The notes under the pieces are model-generated. The model did not search any database, had not been told where the DNA came from, and saw nothing but the letters and a program-made list of their open reading frames with translations. Positions 30,380 to 40,271 of a stretch of DNA of 64,000 nt are shown piece after piece (position 1 is the first letter of the stretch; every line of letters starts with the position of its first letter). The DNA comes from Brevundimonas aurantiaca (GTDB taxonomy: Bacteria > Pseudomonadota > Alphaproteobacteria > Caulobacterales > Caulobacteraceae): positions 434,001-498,000 of the forward strand of contig NZ_JACHOQ010000002.1 of the NCBI RefSeq assembly GCF_014199955.1, in the 5' to 3' direction. The position numbers were made by a program, and so were the translations under genes.

Positions 30380-33300
30380 TCAGCCTTCGGCGATCGGCTT
30401 GGGTCCGCCCTCACGCAGTTCCTGGGCCTCCCACTCCTCGATCTTGCGAGCGGTCCATTCGGGCGATTTGGTGAAGCGAGCCAGTAGGCCGTAGATCACC
30501 GGCACGACGAACAGGGTCAGGACGGTGGCGAAGATGGCGCCGGTGAAGATGACGACGCCGATCGTCTGACGGCTGCCGGCCCCCGCCCCCTGCCACAGCA
30601 CCAAGGGCAGGGCGCCGAAGGCGGTGGCGATGGAGGTCATGATGATGGGGCGCAGGCGCAGGGAGGAGGATTCGATGATCGCCTCCCGGATCGACCGGCC
30701 CTGATCGCGCAGCTGATTGGCGAATTCCACGATCAGAATGCCGTTCTTGGCCGCCACCCCGATCAGGATGATCAGGCCGATCTGGCTGTAGATGTTCAGA
30801 CTGGACCCGGCCATCAACAGGCCGAACAGACCGCCCGCCGCCGCCAGGGGCACGGTCAGCATGATCACCGCCGGGGTGATCCAGCTTTCGAACTGGGCCG
30901 CCAGAACCAGGAAGACCAGCAGAAGCGCCAGGCCGAAGGCGGCCAGGACGGCGCCGCCCGCCTCCTGCTGATCGCGCGCGGCCCCGCCCCACTGGACCAC
31001 CACCCCGCCCTGGGGCTGTTTGGCGGCTTCGGCGCGCAGGAACTGAACCGCATCGTCGATCGTCGTGCCGGGGTTCAGATCGGCCTGGAGGGTGATGGCC
31101 CGCTGGCGATCCAGCCGGCGGCGATCGGGCGTGTCGCCCGAGGTCTGGGTGGTCACCACCGCCGCCAGCGGCACCAGCTGCCCAGAACCGGTAGGCACAT
31201 AAAGCGCTTCCAGGTCAGAGACTTCACGCCGGTTCTGACGTTCCGTTTGCAGGATGACGTCATACTCCTGGCCGCCCTTGATATAGGTGGTGGCCCGGCG
31301 TGAGCCGAACATGGTCTCCAGGGTGCGGCCGATCGATTGCGAGGATACGCCCAGGGCCGCCGCCTTCTGCGGATCGACGTCCACCAGCAGGCGCGGCGAG
31401 TTGGGCTCATAGTTCAGGCGCGGCCGCGAGAAGCCCGGATTGTTCTGAGCCGCAGCCAACAGGGGCTGAAGCCAGTTGTAGATCTGCTGATAGTCGGTGC
31501 CGGTGGCGATCAATTCGATGGAGTTGGAATTGCCCCCGCCGCGCTGGAAGGCGCCCGGCGTCGAGGCGTTGACCTGAGCGTCCGTCTGGCCGCGCAGCTT
31601 GCGGTTCAACTCCTGGGCGATCTCGGCCGCCGACCGCTCGCGCTTGGACCAGTCCGACAGGACCAGCACCCCATTGCCGGAGTTGAAACTGCCGCCGCCG
31701 AACCCCGGCGCCGAGATCAGATAGGAATCGGCCTCGCCGCTGGCCTTATAGTCGGCCAGCAGGGGCTCCAGACCCATCATGATCTTTCGCGTGTAGTCGA
31801 AGCCCGCCCCTTCCGGCCCGGCGACGCGGACCGAGACGCGGCCCCGGTCTTCATCCGGCACCAGTTCGTTGGGCAGGGCCAGAAAGATGCCGGCCGCCCC
31901 GGCCGCGACCAGGGCGATCAGGACGCCGACGCCGATCACCGCCGCGCGCCGCCCCAGCAGCATCTCCAGCGAACGGCCGTATGAGGTCTTCAGCCGGTCC
32001 ATGCCCCAGTCGACCCGGCGCGCCAGCCAGCCGCCGCCTTCGGCCGGCTTGAGGATCTTGGAGGCCAGCATCGGCGACAGGCTCAAGGCCAGGAAGGCCG
32101 AGAAGGCCACGGCGGCCGCAATCGCCGCCGCCAGTTCGACGAACAGCCGCCCGACATAGCCGGGCAGGAACAGCAGGGGGGCGAAGACGGACAGCAGCAC
32201 CACCGTCGTCGCCACAACGGCGAAGAAGACCTGGCGCGCGCCGCGTTCGGCCGCGACCAGAGGCGGCTCCCCATGATCCAGCCGCCGCTGGATGTTCTCG
32301 ACCACCACAATGGCGTCGTCCACGACCAGGCCGATCGCCAGCACCAGGGCCAGCAGGGTCAGAAGGTTCAGCGAGAACCCCAGGGGCGCCAGGACGATGA
32401 AGGTCGCCAGCAGACAGATGGGGGCCACGATGGATGGGATCAGGGCGGCCCGCAGACTGCCCAGGAAGATGAAGTTGACCAGGGCCACCAGGGCCATCGA
32501 GATGCCGATGGTGATCCAGACCTCGTCGATGGCGTGAGAGGTGAAGACCGAATTGTCCGAACCGATCTCCAGCGTCACGCCGGGCGGCAGGCTGGGCCGG
32601 ATCTCGTCGATCATCTTGCGCACGCCGTCGGAAATGGCCAGGTCGTTCGACTGGGCCTGACGGGTCACGGCCAGGCCGATCTGATCCATGCTGTTGCCGC
32701 GGAAAAGGCGCCGGTCCTCTTCCGGCGCCTCTTCCACACGCGCGACGTCGCCCAGGCGGGTGACATAGGTCGGCTGGCCCTGAATGATGGCCGACGAGCC
32801 GCTGCCGGTTCCCGTGGCGACCGAGGCCGAGGTGGAGGCCGAGCCGCGCGTTCCGATCGGCAGTTGGCGGAAGTCTTCCGGCAGAGCGTAGTTGCGGGCC
32901 ACGCGCACGGTGTAGTTCTTGGCGGTCGACTCCAGCGACCCGGCGGGCAGTTCGACGTTCTGGCTGGTCAGGGCGGTCTCGACGTCGGTGACAGTGAGAC
33001 CGCGCGCGGCCAGGGCGGCGGGGTCCAGCCATATCCGCATCGAATAGCGCTGCTCGCCATAGATGTTGACCTGGGCCACGCCGGGCACGGTCGCCATCCG
33101 ATCCACCAGATAGCGATCGGCGTAGTCGGTCAGCTGCAACCGGTTCATCGTGGTCGAGCGCAGGAAGACGATGATGATGGGCTGGCTGTCGGAATCGGCC
33201 TTGGCCACCTCCGGCGGATCCGCCTGATCCGGCAGGGCGCCGACCACCCGGCTGACCCGGTCGCGCACGTCATTGGCCGCATCGTCGATGTTGCGGTCCA

Positions 33301-33589
33301 GGGAGAACTCGATGTTGACGTTCGACCGGCCGTCCCGACTGGTCGAGTTGATCCGTTCGACACCCTGGATCCCGGCGATCTGCTGTTCGATCGGCTCGGT
33401 GATCCGGCTCTCGATCACCTCGGCCGAGGCCCCGGCGTAGCTGGTGTTGATCGAGACGATCGGGGGATCCACGTCCGGCAGTTCGCGAACCGGCAGGAAG
33501 AAGAAGGCCGCAAGGCCGATCACGCACAGGACGATGGCTGCGACGGCCGCGAATACGGGCCGCCGCACCGAGACATCAGAGAGCATCAT
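30380..33589 (-). CDS. RND efflux transporter, HAE1/AcrB family
   Basis: Inner-membrane drug/proton antiporter of 1069 residues, full length. Proton-relay Asp-Asp in GLVVDDAIVVVENIQRR of the fourth helix; the second half repeats the fold (AAKNGILIVEFANQLRDQGRSIREAIIE). Two large periplasmic loops include DRDVD-like PEDFRQLPIG and VQWGGAARDQQEAGG. It overlaps the membrane-fusion gene by four bases (ATGA). A TolC-type outer-membrane partner is not adjacent and would come from elsewhere. Confidence 0.96.
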   Translation of the reverse strand: MMLSDVSVRRPVFAAVAAIVLCVIGLAAFFFLPVRELPDVDPPIVSINTSYAGASAEVIESRITEPIEQQIAGIQGVERINSTSRDGRSNVNIEFSLDRNIDDAANDVRDRVSRVVGALPDQADPPEVAKADSDSQPIIIVFLRSTTMNRLQLTDYADRYLVDRMATVPGVAQVNIYGEQRYSMRIWLDPAALAARGLTVTDVETALTSQNVELPAGSLESTAKNYTVRVARNYALPEDFRQLPIGTRGSASTSASVATGTGSGSSAIIQGQPTYVTRLGDVARVEEAPEEDRRLFRGNSMDQIGLAVTRQAQSNDLAISDGVRKMIDEIRPSLPPGVTLEIGSDNSVFTSHAIDEVWITIGISMALVALVNFIFLGSLRAALIPSIVAPICLLATFIVLAPLGFSLNLLTLLALVLAIGLVVDDAIVVVENIQRRLDHGEPPLVAAERGARQVFFAVVATTVVLLSVFAPLLFLPGYVGRLFVELAAAIAAAVAFSAFLALSLSPMLASKILKPAEGGGWLARRVDWGMDRLKTSYGRSLEMLLGRRAAVIGVGVLIALVAAGAAGIFLALPNELVPDEDRGRVSVRVAGPEGAGFDYTRKIMMGLEPLLADYKASGEADSYLISAPGFGGGSFNSGNGVLVLSDWSKRERSAAEIAQELNRKLRGQTDAQVNASTPGAFQRGGGNSNSIELIATGTDYQQIYNWLQPLLAAAQNNPGFSRPRLNYEPNSPRLLVDVDPQKAAALGVSSQSIGRTLETMFGSRRATTYIKGGQEYDVILQTERQNRREVSDLEALYVPTGSGQLVPLAAVVTTQTSGDTPDRRRLDRQRAITLQADLNPGTTIDDAVQFLRAEAAKQPQGGVVVQWGGAARDQQEAGGAVLAAFGLALLLVFLVLAAQFESWITPAVIMLTVPLAAAGGLFGLLMAGSSLNIYSQIGLIILIGVAAKNGILIVEFANQLRDQGRSIREAIIESSSLRLRPIIMTSIATAFGALPLVLWQGAGAGSRQTIGVVIFTGAIFATVLTLFVVPVIYGLLARFTKSPEWTARKIEEWEAQELREGGPKPIAEG

Positions 33590-34701
33590 TTGGCGGCGGC
33601 CTGACGACGCGCGCCGGCGACGCTGACGGCGGCGCCCGGCTGAATGCGGTTCAGACCCGAACCGATGATCCGATCGCCGACCTCCAGGCCGGACAGGATT
33701 TCAACAAAACCGTTCTCGACGGCCCCAGTCTCGACCTCGACCCTCTGGGCGGTCGAACCTTCGGCGCCGGGGGCGATCCGATAGACGAAGGCGCCCGAGC
33801 CCTCATATTGAACGGCGGCCTCGGGAACTGCGGCGGACTGCCGCTGTCCCTGTTGGACCGAAACCCTCAGCAGCATGCCTGGGCGAATGCGGCCGCCGGG
33901 ATTGGGGAATTCGGCCCGGGCAGTGGCCGCGCGGGTCGTCTCATTGACGCGGGTGTCGATCAGGGCGATCCGGCCCTGGAACGGCGCGTCACCATAGGCG
34001 TCAGCGGTCGCGGTGATCGGCGTCCCCGGCCGCAGCAGGTTCAGGTACCGTTCGGGCAGAGGAAAATCGACGCGAATGGTCGAGACATCGTCCAGGGTCG
34101 CAATCACGGCGCCCGGATTGACCAGGGTGCCGGGCGTCACCGTGGTCAGGCCCAGGGTCCCGGCGAAGGGGGCGCGGATCACCCGGTCGCCGCGTCGGGC
34201 CTGAGCCGCCTGCAGGGACGCCTGCGCCGTCTCCAGGGCGGTTTCGGCCTGTTCCAGCAAGACCTGAGGGGCGACCCCGCGGTCCGCCAGGGCCTTATAG
34301 CGGTCGTATTCGCGTTGCGCCTGGGCGACATTGGCGCGCGCCTCGATGATGGCTGCATCCTCTTCGCGGGCCTGAAGTTCGACCAGGGGCGCCCCGGCCG
34401 AGACTCTCTGGCCGTCCGTGAACAGGACCCGCGTGATCAGTTCGGTCGTGGAGGAGGTGATGTTCACCGACCTCTGGCCGCGCGCCACGCCCAGGACGCG
34501 GATCTGGTCGGAGAAGGGCTTCTGCGCGACGACCGCCTCGGACACCTGCTGGCCGCCGCGACGACCGCCGCCGCCGGGGCCGCCCGCCCCCTCGTCTTCA
34601 GCGAAGGCCAGCTTCAGCACGGCGGCGAGAACCATCAGCCCCAGCAGGATCGCTGCGGCGACGAGGAAGAAGTGGCGTTTGATCACGCAACAGACTTTCA
34701 A
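33586..34701 (-). CDS. RND efflux membrane-fusion (periplasmic adaptor) protein
   Basis: A 371-residue HlyD/AcrA-like adaptor. N-terminal membrane anchor (FFLVAAAILLGLMVLAAVL) followed by a glycine-rich linker (GAGGPGGGGRRGG), coiled-coil hairpin (AREEDAAIIEARANVAQAQREYDRYKALADRGVAPQVLLEQAETALETAQASLQAAQ), lipoyl and beta-barrel domains (VIRAPFAGTLGLTTVTPG). No lipobox; the Cys-Cys at residues 4-5 precedes the span. Coupled with the RND pump. The cargo is unpredicted. Confidence 0.93.
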   Translation of the reverse strand: MKVCCVIKRHFFLVAAAILLGLMVLAAVLKLAFAEDEGAGGPGGGGRRGGQQVSEAVVAQKPFSDQIRVLGVARGQRSVNITSSTTELITRVLFTDGQRVSAGAPLVELQAREEDAAIIEARANVAQAQREYDRYKALADRGVAPQVLLEQAETALETAQASLQAAQARRGDRVIRAPFAGTLGLTTVTPGTLVNPGAVIATLDDVSTIRVDFPLPERYLNLLRPGTPITATADAYGDAPFQGRIALIDTRVNETTRAATARAEFPNPGGRIRPGMLLRVSVQQGQRQSAAVPEAAVQYEGSGAFVYRIAPGAEGSTAQRVEVETGAVENGFVEILSGLEVGDRIIGSGLNRIQPGAAVSVAGARRQAAAK

Positions 34702-34795
34702 TTCAGAGGACGTGCACGCTTAGCGTCTTCTCTCGGGCGCGCAACCTTACCTATCCGTAACGTGACTTACGGCGAATTCCGTCGCGCGGTTTTCG

Positions 34796-35560
34796 TCAAA
34801 ACCTGCGCCAGATCGCCACAACCGGTCCATGAACCACGGCCGCCTCGCGCCCCGTGACAGTCTGGCGCCAGCCCGCCTGAAGGCTCCAGTCGCCAATATC
34901 CCTGACGAGGGAACCTTCGAGCGACAGCCAGCGCGCGCCGCCGTCCGCCGCGCCTGCGAAGGCTTGGCCCAGGATCAGCCATCGTGCGTCGAACCGCGCC
35001 CCGATGGTGGCGTCGATCCGGGTCTCATTGGGCAGATCGTCGCGGAGGCGACGCGCGACCTGAAGTTCGACGAAGGACTGGTCCATCCCCCATCGCCCGC
35101 CCATTTCGCCCAGGGACCGCGCCGCCGACACCCGCGCCTCCCAATCATGTTCGCCGACTCCCGGCGCCGCATAGCCCGCATTGCGCCCCTCCCCCGCCCA
35201 GGCGTAGCCGCCGTAGACGGAGACGGCGCCGCCGTCGTCTCGCCAAACCTGCCAAGAAGCGCCGATTTCCACCGGGCCGCGCCCCTGATAATCGACGAAG
35301 GCGTCTTCTCCGTCCTGCCAATCCGCCTTCAACCGAATCGCCAGGGCGTCGCCTACTCCATATTCGGCGAACAGGCCCAGGGCCGCATCACGGCGCTGGG
35401 CCGGCAGGGGAACCTCCTCACCTGAAGGATCGAAGCCCGTATCGCCCCGCTGGTTTTCATACTTGATGATCGCCTGCCCCTGGCCCTTCGGCGGGTTCCA
35501 GGCTCCCGCCTGCGCCAAGGCAGGCCAGGCGAGCGCCAGACCCGCCGCCGCTGCGGTCAG
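34796..35560 (-). CDS. outer-membrane-type beta-barrel protein, start unresolved
   Basis: About 250 residues beginning with an apparent signal peptide (ARLRRLTAAAAGLALAWPALAQA) and continuing with alternating aromatic strands and glycines ending in ...VHGPVVAIWRRF, a terminal-Phe barrel pattern (YGGYAWAGEGRNAGYAAPG, QAGWRQTVTGREA). No family recognised. No ATG, GTG or TTG lies close before the signal peptide; CTG at 35560 overlaps the aldolase stop codon and is given here only as the most likely boundary. The upstream frame runs back to ATG at 35761 within the aldolase gene. Confidence 0.6.
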   Translation of the reverse strand: MTAAAAGLALAWPALAQAGAWNPPKGQGQAIIKYENQRGDTGFDPSGEEVPLPAQRRDAALGLFAEYGVGDALAIRLKADWQDGEDAFVDYQGRGPVEIGASWQVWRDDGGAVSVYGGYAWAGEGRNAGYAAPGVGEHDWEARVSAARSLGEMGGRWGMDQSFVELQVARRLRDDLPNETRIDATIGARFDARWLILGQAFAGAADGGARWLSLEGSLVRDIGDWSLQAGWRQTVTGREAAVVHGPVVAIWRRF

Positions 35561-36321
35561 GCGTCGTAGCCGGGCGACTTGCGATCCAGCTGCCGCAGCG
35601 CCCCGGGCCAGGCCAGGGCGGCGACGAAGCCGATCCCCCGGCCCTGCGTCTTGGTCTCCGCCTGGGCCTGATCGGGCGCGATCAAGACTTGATCCGGCCC
35701 CGCCGAAAGGGCGGCGACCTGCTGGGCGCAGGCTCTTTCCAGGAAGAAGATGCCGATCCATGCCTGAGCCGCCGTTTCCCCGACCGCGAGCGTGCCATGA
35801 TTTCTCAACAGCATCAGCGGCTTGTCCCCCAGATCGGCGACCAGACGTTCGCGCTCGTCATGGTTCAGGGCCAACCCCTCGTATCCATGATACGCAACCT
35901 GATGCTGTAGTAAACAGGCGTTCTGGCTGATCGGCAACAAACCGCCTTGCTGGGCCGCCACCCCGACCCCGTTCACCGTATGGAGATGGATCACGAACTT
36001 TGCGTCTTCCCGCGCCGCATGGACTGCGGAATGGATGGTGAAGCCCGCCGGATTGATGAAGTCGGCGGTCTCCTGAACGATGTTGCCGTCCAGATCGACC
36101 TTCACCAGGGATGAGGCGGTGATCTCGTCGAAATAGTAGCCGTAGGGATTGATCAGGAAATGATGCTCCGGCCCCGGAACGCGCGCCGAAATGTGGGTGA
36201 AGATCATGTCGTCCCAACCGTGGAGGGCGACCAGCCGATAGAGGGCGGCCAACTCCACCCGGGTGCGCCATTCCGCCTCCGAGACGCGGGATTTCAGACT
36301 GAGGACGGCGTCGTCGGCCAT
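35557..36321 (-). CDS. class II aldolase/adducin family protein
   Basis: A 254-residue zinc-dependent aldolase/adducin-fold protein. Zinc ligands by pattern His-x-His in FVIHLHTVNG and the His in LLRNHGTLAVG; active-site GWDDMIFTHISARVPG near residue 35. Whether it is a sugar-phosphate aldolase or a divergent decarboxylase-like member is open. TAGGAG precedes the ATG at 36321. Downstream it abuts the outer-membrane-type gene. Confidence 0.92.
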   Translation of the reverse strand: MADDAVLSLKSRVSEAEWRTRVELAALYRLVALHGWDDMIFTHISARVPGPEHHFLINPYGYYFDEITASSLVKVDLDGNIVQETADFINPAGFTIHSAVHAAREDAKFVIHLHTVNGVGVAAQQGGLLPISQNACLLQHQVAYHGYEGLALNHDERERLVADLGDKPLMLLRNHGTLAVGETAAQAWIGIFFLERACAQQVAALSAGPDQVLIAPDQAQAETKTQGRGIGFVAALAWPGALRQLDRKSPGYDA

Positions 36322-36472
36322 TGGGGTCTCCTATCCTAGGGCGGGCCTCTGACGGGCCTTGCCCAACCGTCCCTCCGCAGCCTGCGTCCGTCAAGTCGAG
36401 CCCGAACGACACGCGCATTAACCGCCGCACTTCAGATTTCATTAACCGCGTCTTCATGACCAGGCGTCACAG

Positions 36473-37633
36473 TTGCAAGCGGTACCTTCCCGCGTCGGAG
36501 CCGCCGCCTTGTCCGCTGTCGCCCAGCTCAGATCGCCGTCGCCCGCGCGCGAACCCGCTTTGGATTTGATCGACCTGGCGCGCAGCAAGGCGCCGGACGA
36601 CCGTCGGCGACTGTTGCTGGGCGTGGTCGCCCTGTGCGAAGCCGCGCCGCCGAACACCGCCCTGGCGCCCGCCCTGGCGGAAATCTTCCTGACCCTGGCC
36701 GCCCAGGCCGAGCGGGATATTCGCCGCCTGCTGTCCGAACGCCTCGCCGCAGCGGATTGGGCCCCGCCGGCTCTGATCAACATGCTGGCGCTGGACGAGA
36801 TCGAGATCGCGGCGCCGGTCATCGCCGCCAGCCCCCTGTTGCAGGACGCGGACCTGATCCGGATCCTGCTGGAGACCACGCTGGAGCATCAGATCGCCGT
36901 GGCGCGGCGGCCGCACCTGTCTCATGGGGTCGTAGAGGCGATCGTGGATCAGGCCGATCCCGTGACCATGACGGCCCTGGCGTCGAACCGGACCGCCGAC
37001 ATCAGCGATGCGGCCATGCGTCGTCTGATCGAACATTCCCGCCGTATCGCCGGTCTTCGCGCGCCCCTGACCCGTCACCCCCGCCTGAACGCAGATCTCG
37101 CCCATGATCTGTACCAATGGGTCGGACAGGCCCTGCGGCAGTCCATCGGCGAGCGGTTCAAGATCGACGACGCCCGCCTGAACGCGGCGGTGCGGGAGGC
37201 GGCGGCCAAGGCGGTGCATTCCCCCACTTGGCGGCCGTTGCAACCCGCCGGCCGCAACGCCGATCGCGAGCGGCAAGAGATGGAAAAACGTCTGGTCGAC
37301 AAGCTTCAGGCGGCCGGGCAACTTCGGCCCGGCATATTGATCCGAGCCTTGCGCGAACAGCGTCTGAGCCTGTTCGAACAGGCCCTGGTGCAACTGGGAG
37401 GATTCACGCCGGCTCAGGTGCGCTCCGCCATCCACTCGTCTACTGCGGAGCCGCTTTATCTGGCCTGCACCGCAGTCGGACTGGATCGAGCGGTCTTCGC
37501 CAATGTGCTGTCGGAAGTCCGCAAACTGACCGACGGACGGCCCGGCGGGGGCGCATGGAGCGCGACGCCGATGAACAGCCGTTCGGCCGCCCGCGCCTTT
37601 CGCCAGATCATGGAGCGCACCGCGATCGTTTGA
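36473..37633 (+). CDS. DUF2336 domain protein
   Basis: A 386-residue alpha-helical repeat protein of the DUF2336 family, poorly characterised and found mainly in alphaproteobacteria. Recognised from ARSKAPDDRRRLLLGVVALCEAA, SERLAAADWAPPALINMLALDEIEIAAPVIAASPLLQDADLIRI and LEHQIAVARRPHLS. Probably a HEAT-like scaffold. Start is TTG at 36473; no ATG is available. CtrA-like half sites (TTAACC) lie upstream at about 36417 and 36440. A relative with the same domain is encoded at 39019-40161. Confidence 0.88.
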   Translation: MQAVPSRVGAAALSAVAQLRSPSPAREPALDLIDLARSKAPDDRRRLLLGVVALCEAAPPNTALAPALAEIFLTLAAQAERDIRRLLSERLAAADWAPPALINMLALDEIEIAAPVIAASPLLQDADLIRILLETTLEHQIAVARRPHLSHGVVEAIVDQADPVTMTALASNRTADISDAAMRRLIEHSRRIAGLRAPLTRHPRLNADLAHDLYQWVGQALRQSIGERFKIDDARLNAAVREAAAKAVHSPTWRPLQPAGRNADRERQEMEKRLVDKLQAAGQLRPGILIRALREQRLSLFEQALVQLGGFTPAQVRSAIHSSTAEPLYLACTAVGLDRAVFANVLSEVRKLTDGRPGGGAWSATPMNSRSAARAFRQIMERTAIV

Positions 37634-37665
37634 CTTCGCGGTCAAGCTAGGGCTCTCGTTCGGCC

Positions 37666-38445
37666 GTGACCCAGATCCCGCCCGCTCCCGCCCTGGCCTT
37701 CGCCGCCAGCGACCGTCCAGAGGCCCAGGCCGCGCGTCAGGCTCTGATCGCCCGCTACGGCGCCGTGCCGCAAGAACAGGCGGACGTCATCGTCGCCTTG
37801 GGCGGCGACGGCCAGATGCTGGAGACCCTGCACGGCAATCTGCGCCGCCGGACGCCCGTCTACGGCATGAACCGGGGCTCGGTCGGCTTTCTGATGAACG
37901 ACTATGACGAGGACGATCTGATCGCCCGAATCGTCGCCGCCGAACGCACGGTCATCCATCCGCTGCAGATGGACGCCTGGACCGAAGCGGGCGAGGTGCA
38001 TACGGGCCTGGCCATCAATGAGGTGTCCCTGCTGCGTCAGACGCGACAGAGCGCCAAGCTGAAAATCACGGTGGACGGCAAGGTTCGGTTGGAGGAGCTG
38101 TCCTGCGACGGCTGTCTGGTGGCGACGCCGGCCGGATCGACCGCCTACAATCTATCCGCCCACGGGCCGATCATTCCGCTGGACGCGCGCATCCTGGCGC
38201 TGACGCCGATCAGCGCCTTCCGGCCCCGGCGCTGGCGCGGCGCCCTTTTGTCCCACGAGGCTCGGGTGCGCTTCGACGTGCTGGAACCGGACAAGAGGCC
38301 CGTCTCAGCCACGGCCGACAATTTCGAGGTTCGGCGCGTCGCCAGCGTCGAGGTGCGCGAGCGGCGCGACGTCGCCCTGACCATGTTGTTCGACGCCGGT
38401 CGATCCTTCGACGAACGGGTGATGACGGAACAGTTCACCAACTGA
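37666..38445 (+). CDS. nadK: NAD kinase
   Basis: Phosphorylates NAD to NADP using ATP or polyphosphate, 259 residues. Nucleotide motif GGDG at 46-49 ([15 protein letters not shown]), NRGSVGFL, and the conserved NEVSLLR and [16 protein letters not shown] elements. Soluble. The start is GTG at 37666 with no strong Shine-Dalgarno. It is 32 bases after the DUF2336 gene and may be cotranscribed. Confidence 0.95.
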   Translation: MTQIPPAPALAFAASDRPEAQAARQALIARYGAVPQEQADVIVALGGDGQMLETLHGNLRRRTPVYGMNRGSVGFLMNDYDEDDLIARIVAAERTVIHPLQMDAWTEAGEVHTGLAINEVSLLRQTRQSAKLKITVDGKVRLEELSCDGCLVATPAGSTAYNLSAHGPIIPLDARILALTPISAFRPRRWRGALLSHEARVRFDVLEPDKRPVSATADNFEVRRVASVEVRERRDVALTMLFDAGRSFDERVMTEQFTN

Positions 38446-38510
38446 CCCCCCCCTACACGGCTTCTTAAGAGCGGCCCGTTAGGGTTCGCGTAAATTTCTG
38501 GGAGCCCGTC

Positions 38511-38987
38511 ATGAGCGATCCTTCGCACGTCATTCGTCCGCCCAACGCCCTCCGCATGAAGGTCGGCGGCGGTTTCGGCATCAACGCCGACGCCGTTGCG
38601 CGAGCCGAAGAAGCCCTGAAGGCCATGGCGGCTCAGTTCGATCAGTGGCTGAAGGACGAGATCGTCAAGCTGGACGCCGCCCAGGGCCGAATTCGCGAAG
38701 AGGGCTATACGCCCGAGACGGCCGAAAACCTCTATTTCCGCGCCCATGACCTGAAGGGTTTGGGCACCACCTATGAATATCCGCTGGTCACGCGCATCGC
38801 CGGATCGCTGTGCAAGATGCTGGACGACGCCGGCAAGCGGATGCAGGCGCCGACCACGCTTCTTGACGCCCATATCGACGCCATCCGCGCCGTGGTGCGC
38901 GACCAGATCAAGACAGACGAACATCCTGTCGGCCGCACCCTGGCCGAGACCCTGGAAGCCAAGGTCGCCGAATACCGCCCGGCCTGA
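38511..38987 (+). CDS. Hpt-domain phosphotransfer protein
   Basis: A 158-residue protein with one Hpt domain. The phospho-His is probably His79 in YFRAHDLKGLGTTYEYPLVTRIAGSLCKMLD, close to the consensus HxLKG. A variable N-terminal arm precedes it. No kinase or regulator is adjacent, so it would join a network encoded elsewhere. It follows NAD kinase by 65 bases and is near DUF2336 genes. Confidence 0.85.
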   Translation: MSDPSHVIRPPNALRMKVGGGFGINADAVARAEEALKAMAAQFDQWLKDEIVKLDAAQGRIREEGYTPETAENLYFRAHDLKGLGTTYEYPLVTRIAGSLCKMLDDAGKRMQAPTTLLDAHIDAIRAVVRDQIKTDEHPVGRTLAETLEAKVAEYRPA

Positions 38988-39018
38988 ACCGAGTGGGGCC
39001 TGAGCCGGGCGCCGTCGG

Positions 39019-40161
39019 TCAGGCGGCGCTGGCGGCCGCCGCCGACCCGCGGCTCTGGGGCTGGTCCAACCTTTCCATGAGATAGGCCAGATCCTCACGC
39101 AGCACGTTCGGTCGCTGCGTCAGGAAACGCTCCAGCATGCGCTGGCGGAACAGGTCGCTGGAGGTGTCCGCCCCCTCGGAGGACAGGGCCCGCCAGGTGT
39201 CCACCCCGGCGCGGAACGCCTGAAACAGGCGCGGCGGCAGACCGGCCCGGTCATAGATCGCCTTCAAGCCCAGGGGACCTGCGTCATGGATCATCAGCCA
39301 GGCGCGCTGATGCGGCGTATTGGCCAGTTCGGCCAGGCCATGTTCGAACATCGTCATCTGGCCGCGCGCCAGGGCCCGCAGCAGCAGGGAGGCGTTCAGC
39401 GACTTGCGAAGGTTCAACTGGGCCATGAAGGCGCCGATGTCCGCACTGGAAGCCGCCTGATCGACCAGATCGACGGTCGCCCGTTCGCGCGCATACTGGG
39501 CCAGACGGATCGCCGTCTCGGGCGCCACCGCATGCCGGGCGACCAGATGCTCTCGCACCGTCTCGCTGGCCAGGGCGATCAGCCGCTCGGTCACATGCAG
39601 CGGCAGAACCTGGCGATAGGCGACAGCGGTAACCACCTCGGGCGAGGCGGCGAACCGGTCCACGATCACGCCCAGGGCCTGTTCCGACAGATCGGCGTTG
39701 TCATTGGCCGCCAGCATTCTCACGGCCTGTTCGCAACCGACATCCGCCAGCACGCCCGCGACGTCGCGCGACACGCGCGGCCGGCCGGCGACCGCGACCT
39801 GGCGCACAGGCGAACCGGCGCGGACGATTTCAATAAGATCCTCGTCGCTGAAGACCGGAGAAGCGCTGATCACCGGCAGGGCGATGCTGTCGATATCGGC
39901 CGCGAGCCGACGCGCCACGTCGATCGGAAGCAGATCCGACGCCTTCAAGGTCACAGCCATGGCCCGCCGGACCAGTTCGGCTGCATCGTTGGCCAGGAGG
40001 CGCAGAATCTTCTGGGCGGCTTCGCGGTCCCGTTCGTCCAGATCGGCGCGATCCATGCTGCGGCACAGCTTATAGGCCGCCTCCGCCCGGTCGTCGTCCT
40101 CCGTCGCCTTGATCAGGCGCTGGATATCCGTCTCGGTCAGTCGGGCGCGATAGGCGGTCAT
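39019..40161 (-). CDS. DUF2336 domain protein (second copy)
   Basis: A 380-residue helical protein of the same family as the gene at 36473. Shared patterns: AYKLCRSMDRADLDERDREAAQKILRLLANDAAELVRRAMAVTLKASDLLP, IDSIALPVISASPVFSDEDLIEIVRAGS, and RQVAVAGRPRVSRDVAG. A TTAA-N7-TTTA box lies in the upstream control region at 40213-40227. Probably paralogous to the first copy but not close in sequence. Confidence 0.87.
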   Translation of the reverse strand: MTAYRARLTETDIQRLIKATEDDDRAEAAYKLCRSMDRADLDERDREAAQKILRLLANDAAELVRRAMAVTLKASDLLPIDVARRLAADIDSIALPVISASPVFSDEDLIEIVRAGSPVRQVAVAGRPRVSRDVAGVLADVGCEQAVRMLAANDNADLSEQALGVIVDRFAASPEVVTAVAYRQVLPLHVTERLIALASETVREHLVARHAVAPETAIRLAQYARERATVDLVDQAASSADIGAFMAQLNLRKSLNASLLLRALARGQMTMFEHGLAELANTPHQRAWLMIHDAGPLGLKAIYDRAGLPPRLFQAFRAGVDTWRALSSEGADTSSDLFRQRMLERFLTQRPNVLREDLAYLMERLDQPQSRGSAAAASAA

Positions 40162-40212
40162 GGATGGCTCGTTCGGGAATCGGGCGTCCCCGATACGATC
40201 ATCCTGCCATGC

Positions 40213-40227
40213 TTAACGCCCAGTTTA
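40213..40227. promoter_or_regulatory. CtrA-like box upstream of the DUF2336 gene
   Basis: TTAA at 40213-40216, seven bases, TTTA at 40224-40227: one mismatch from the TTAA-N7-TTAA consensus of the cell-cycle regulator CtrA. Confidence 0.45.
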
Positions 40228-40271
40228 CCATCGGGGCGTTTCGGCAGAATTTCCGCCCGCCCAAAACCTGT

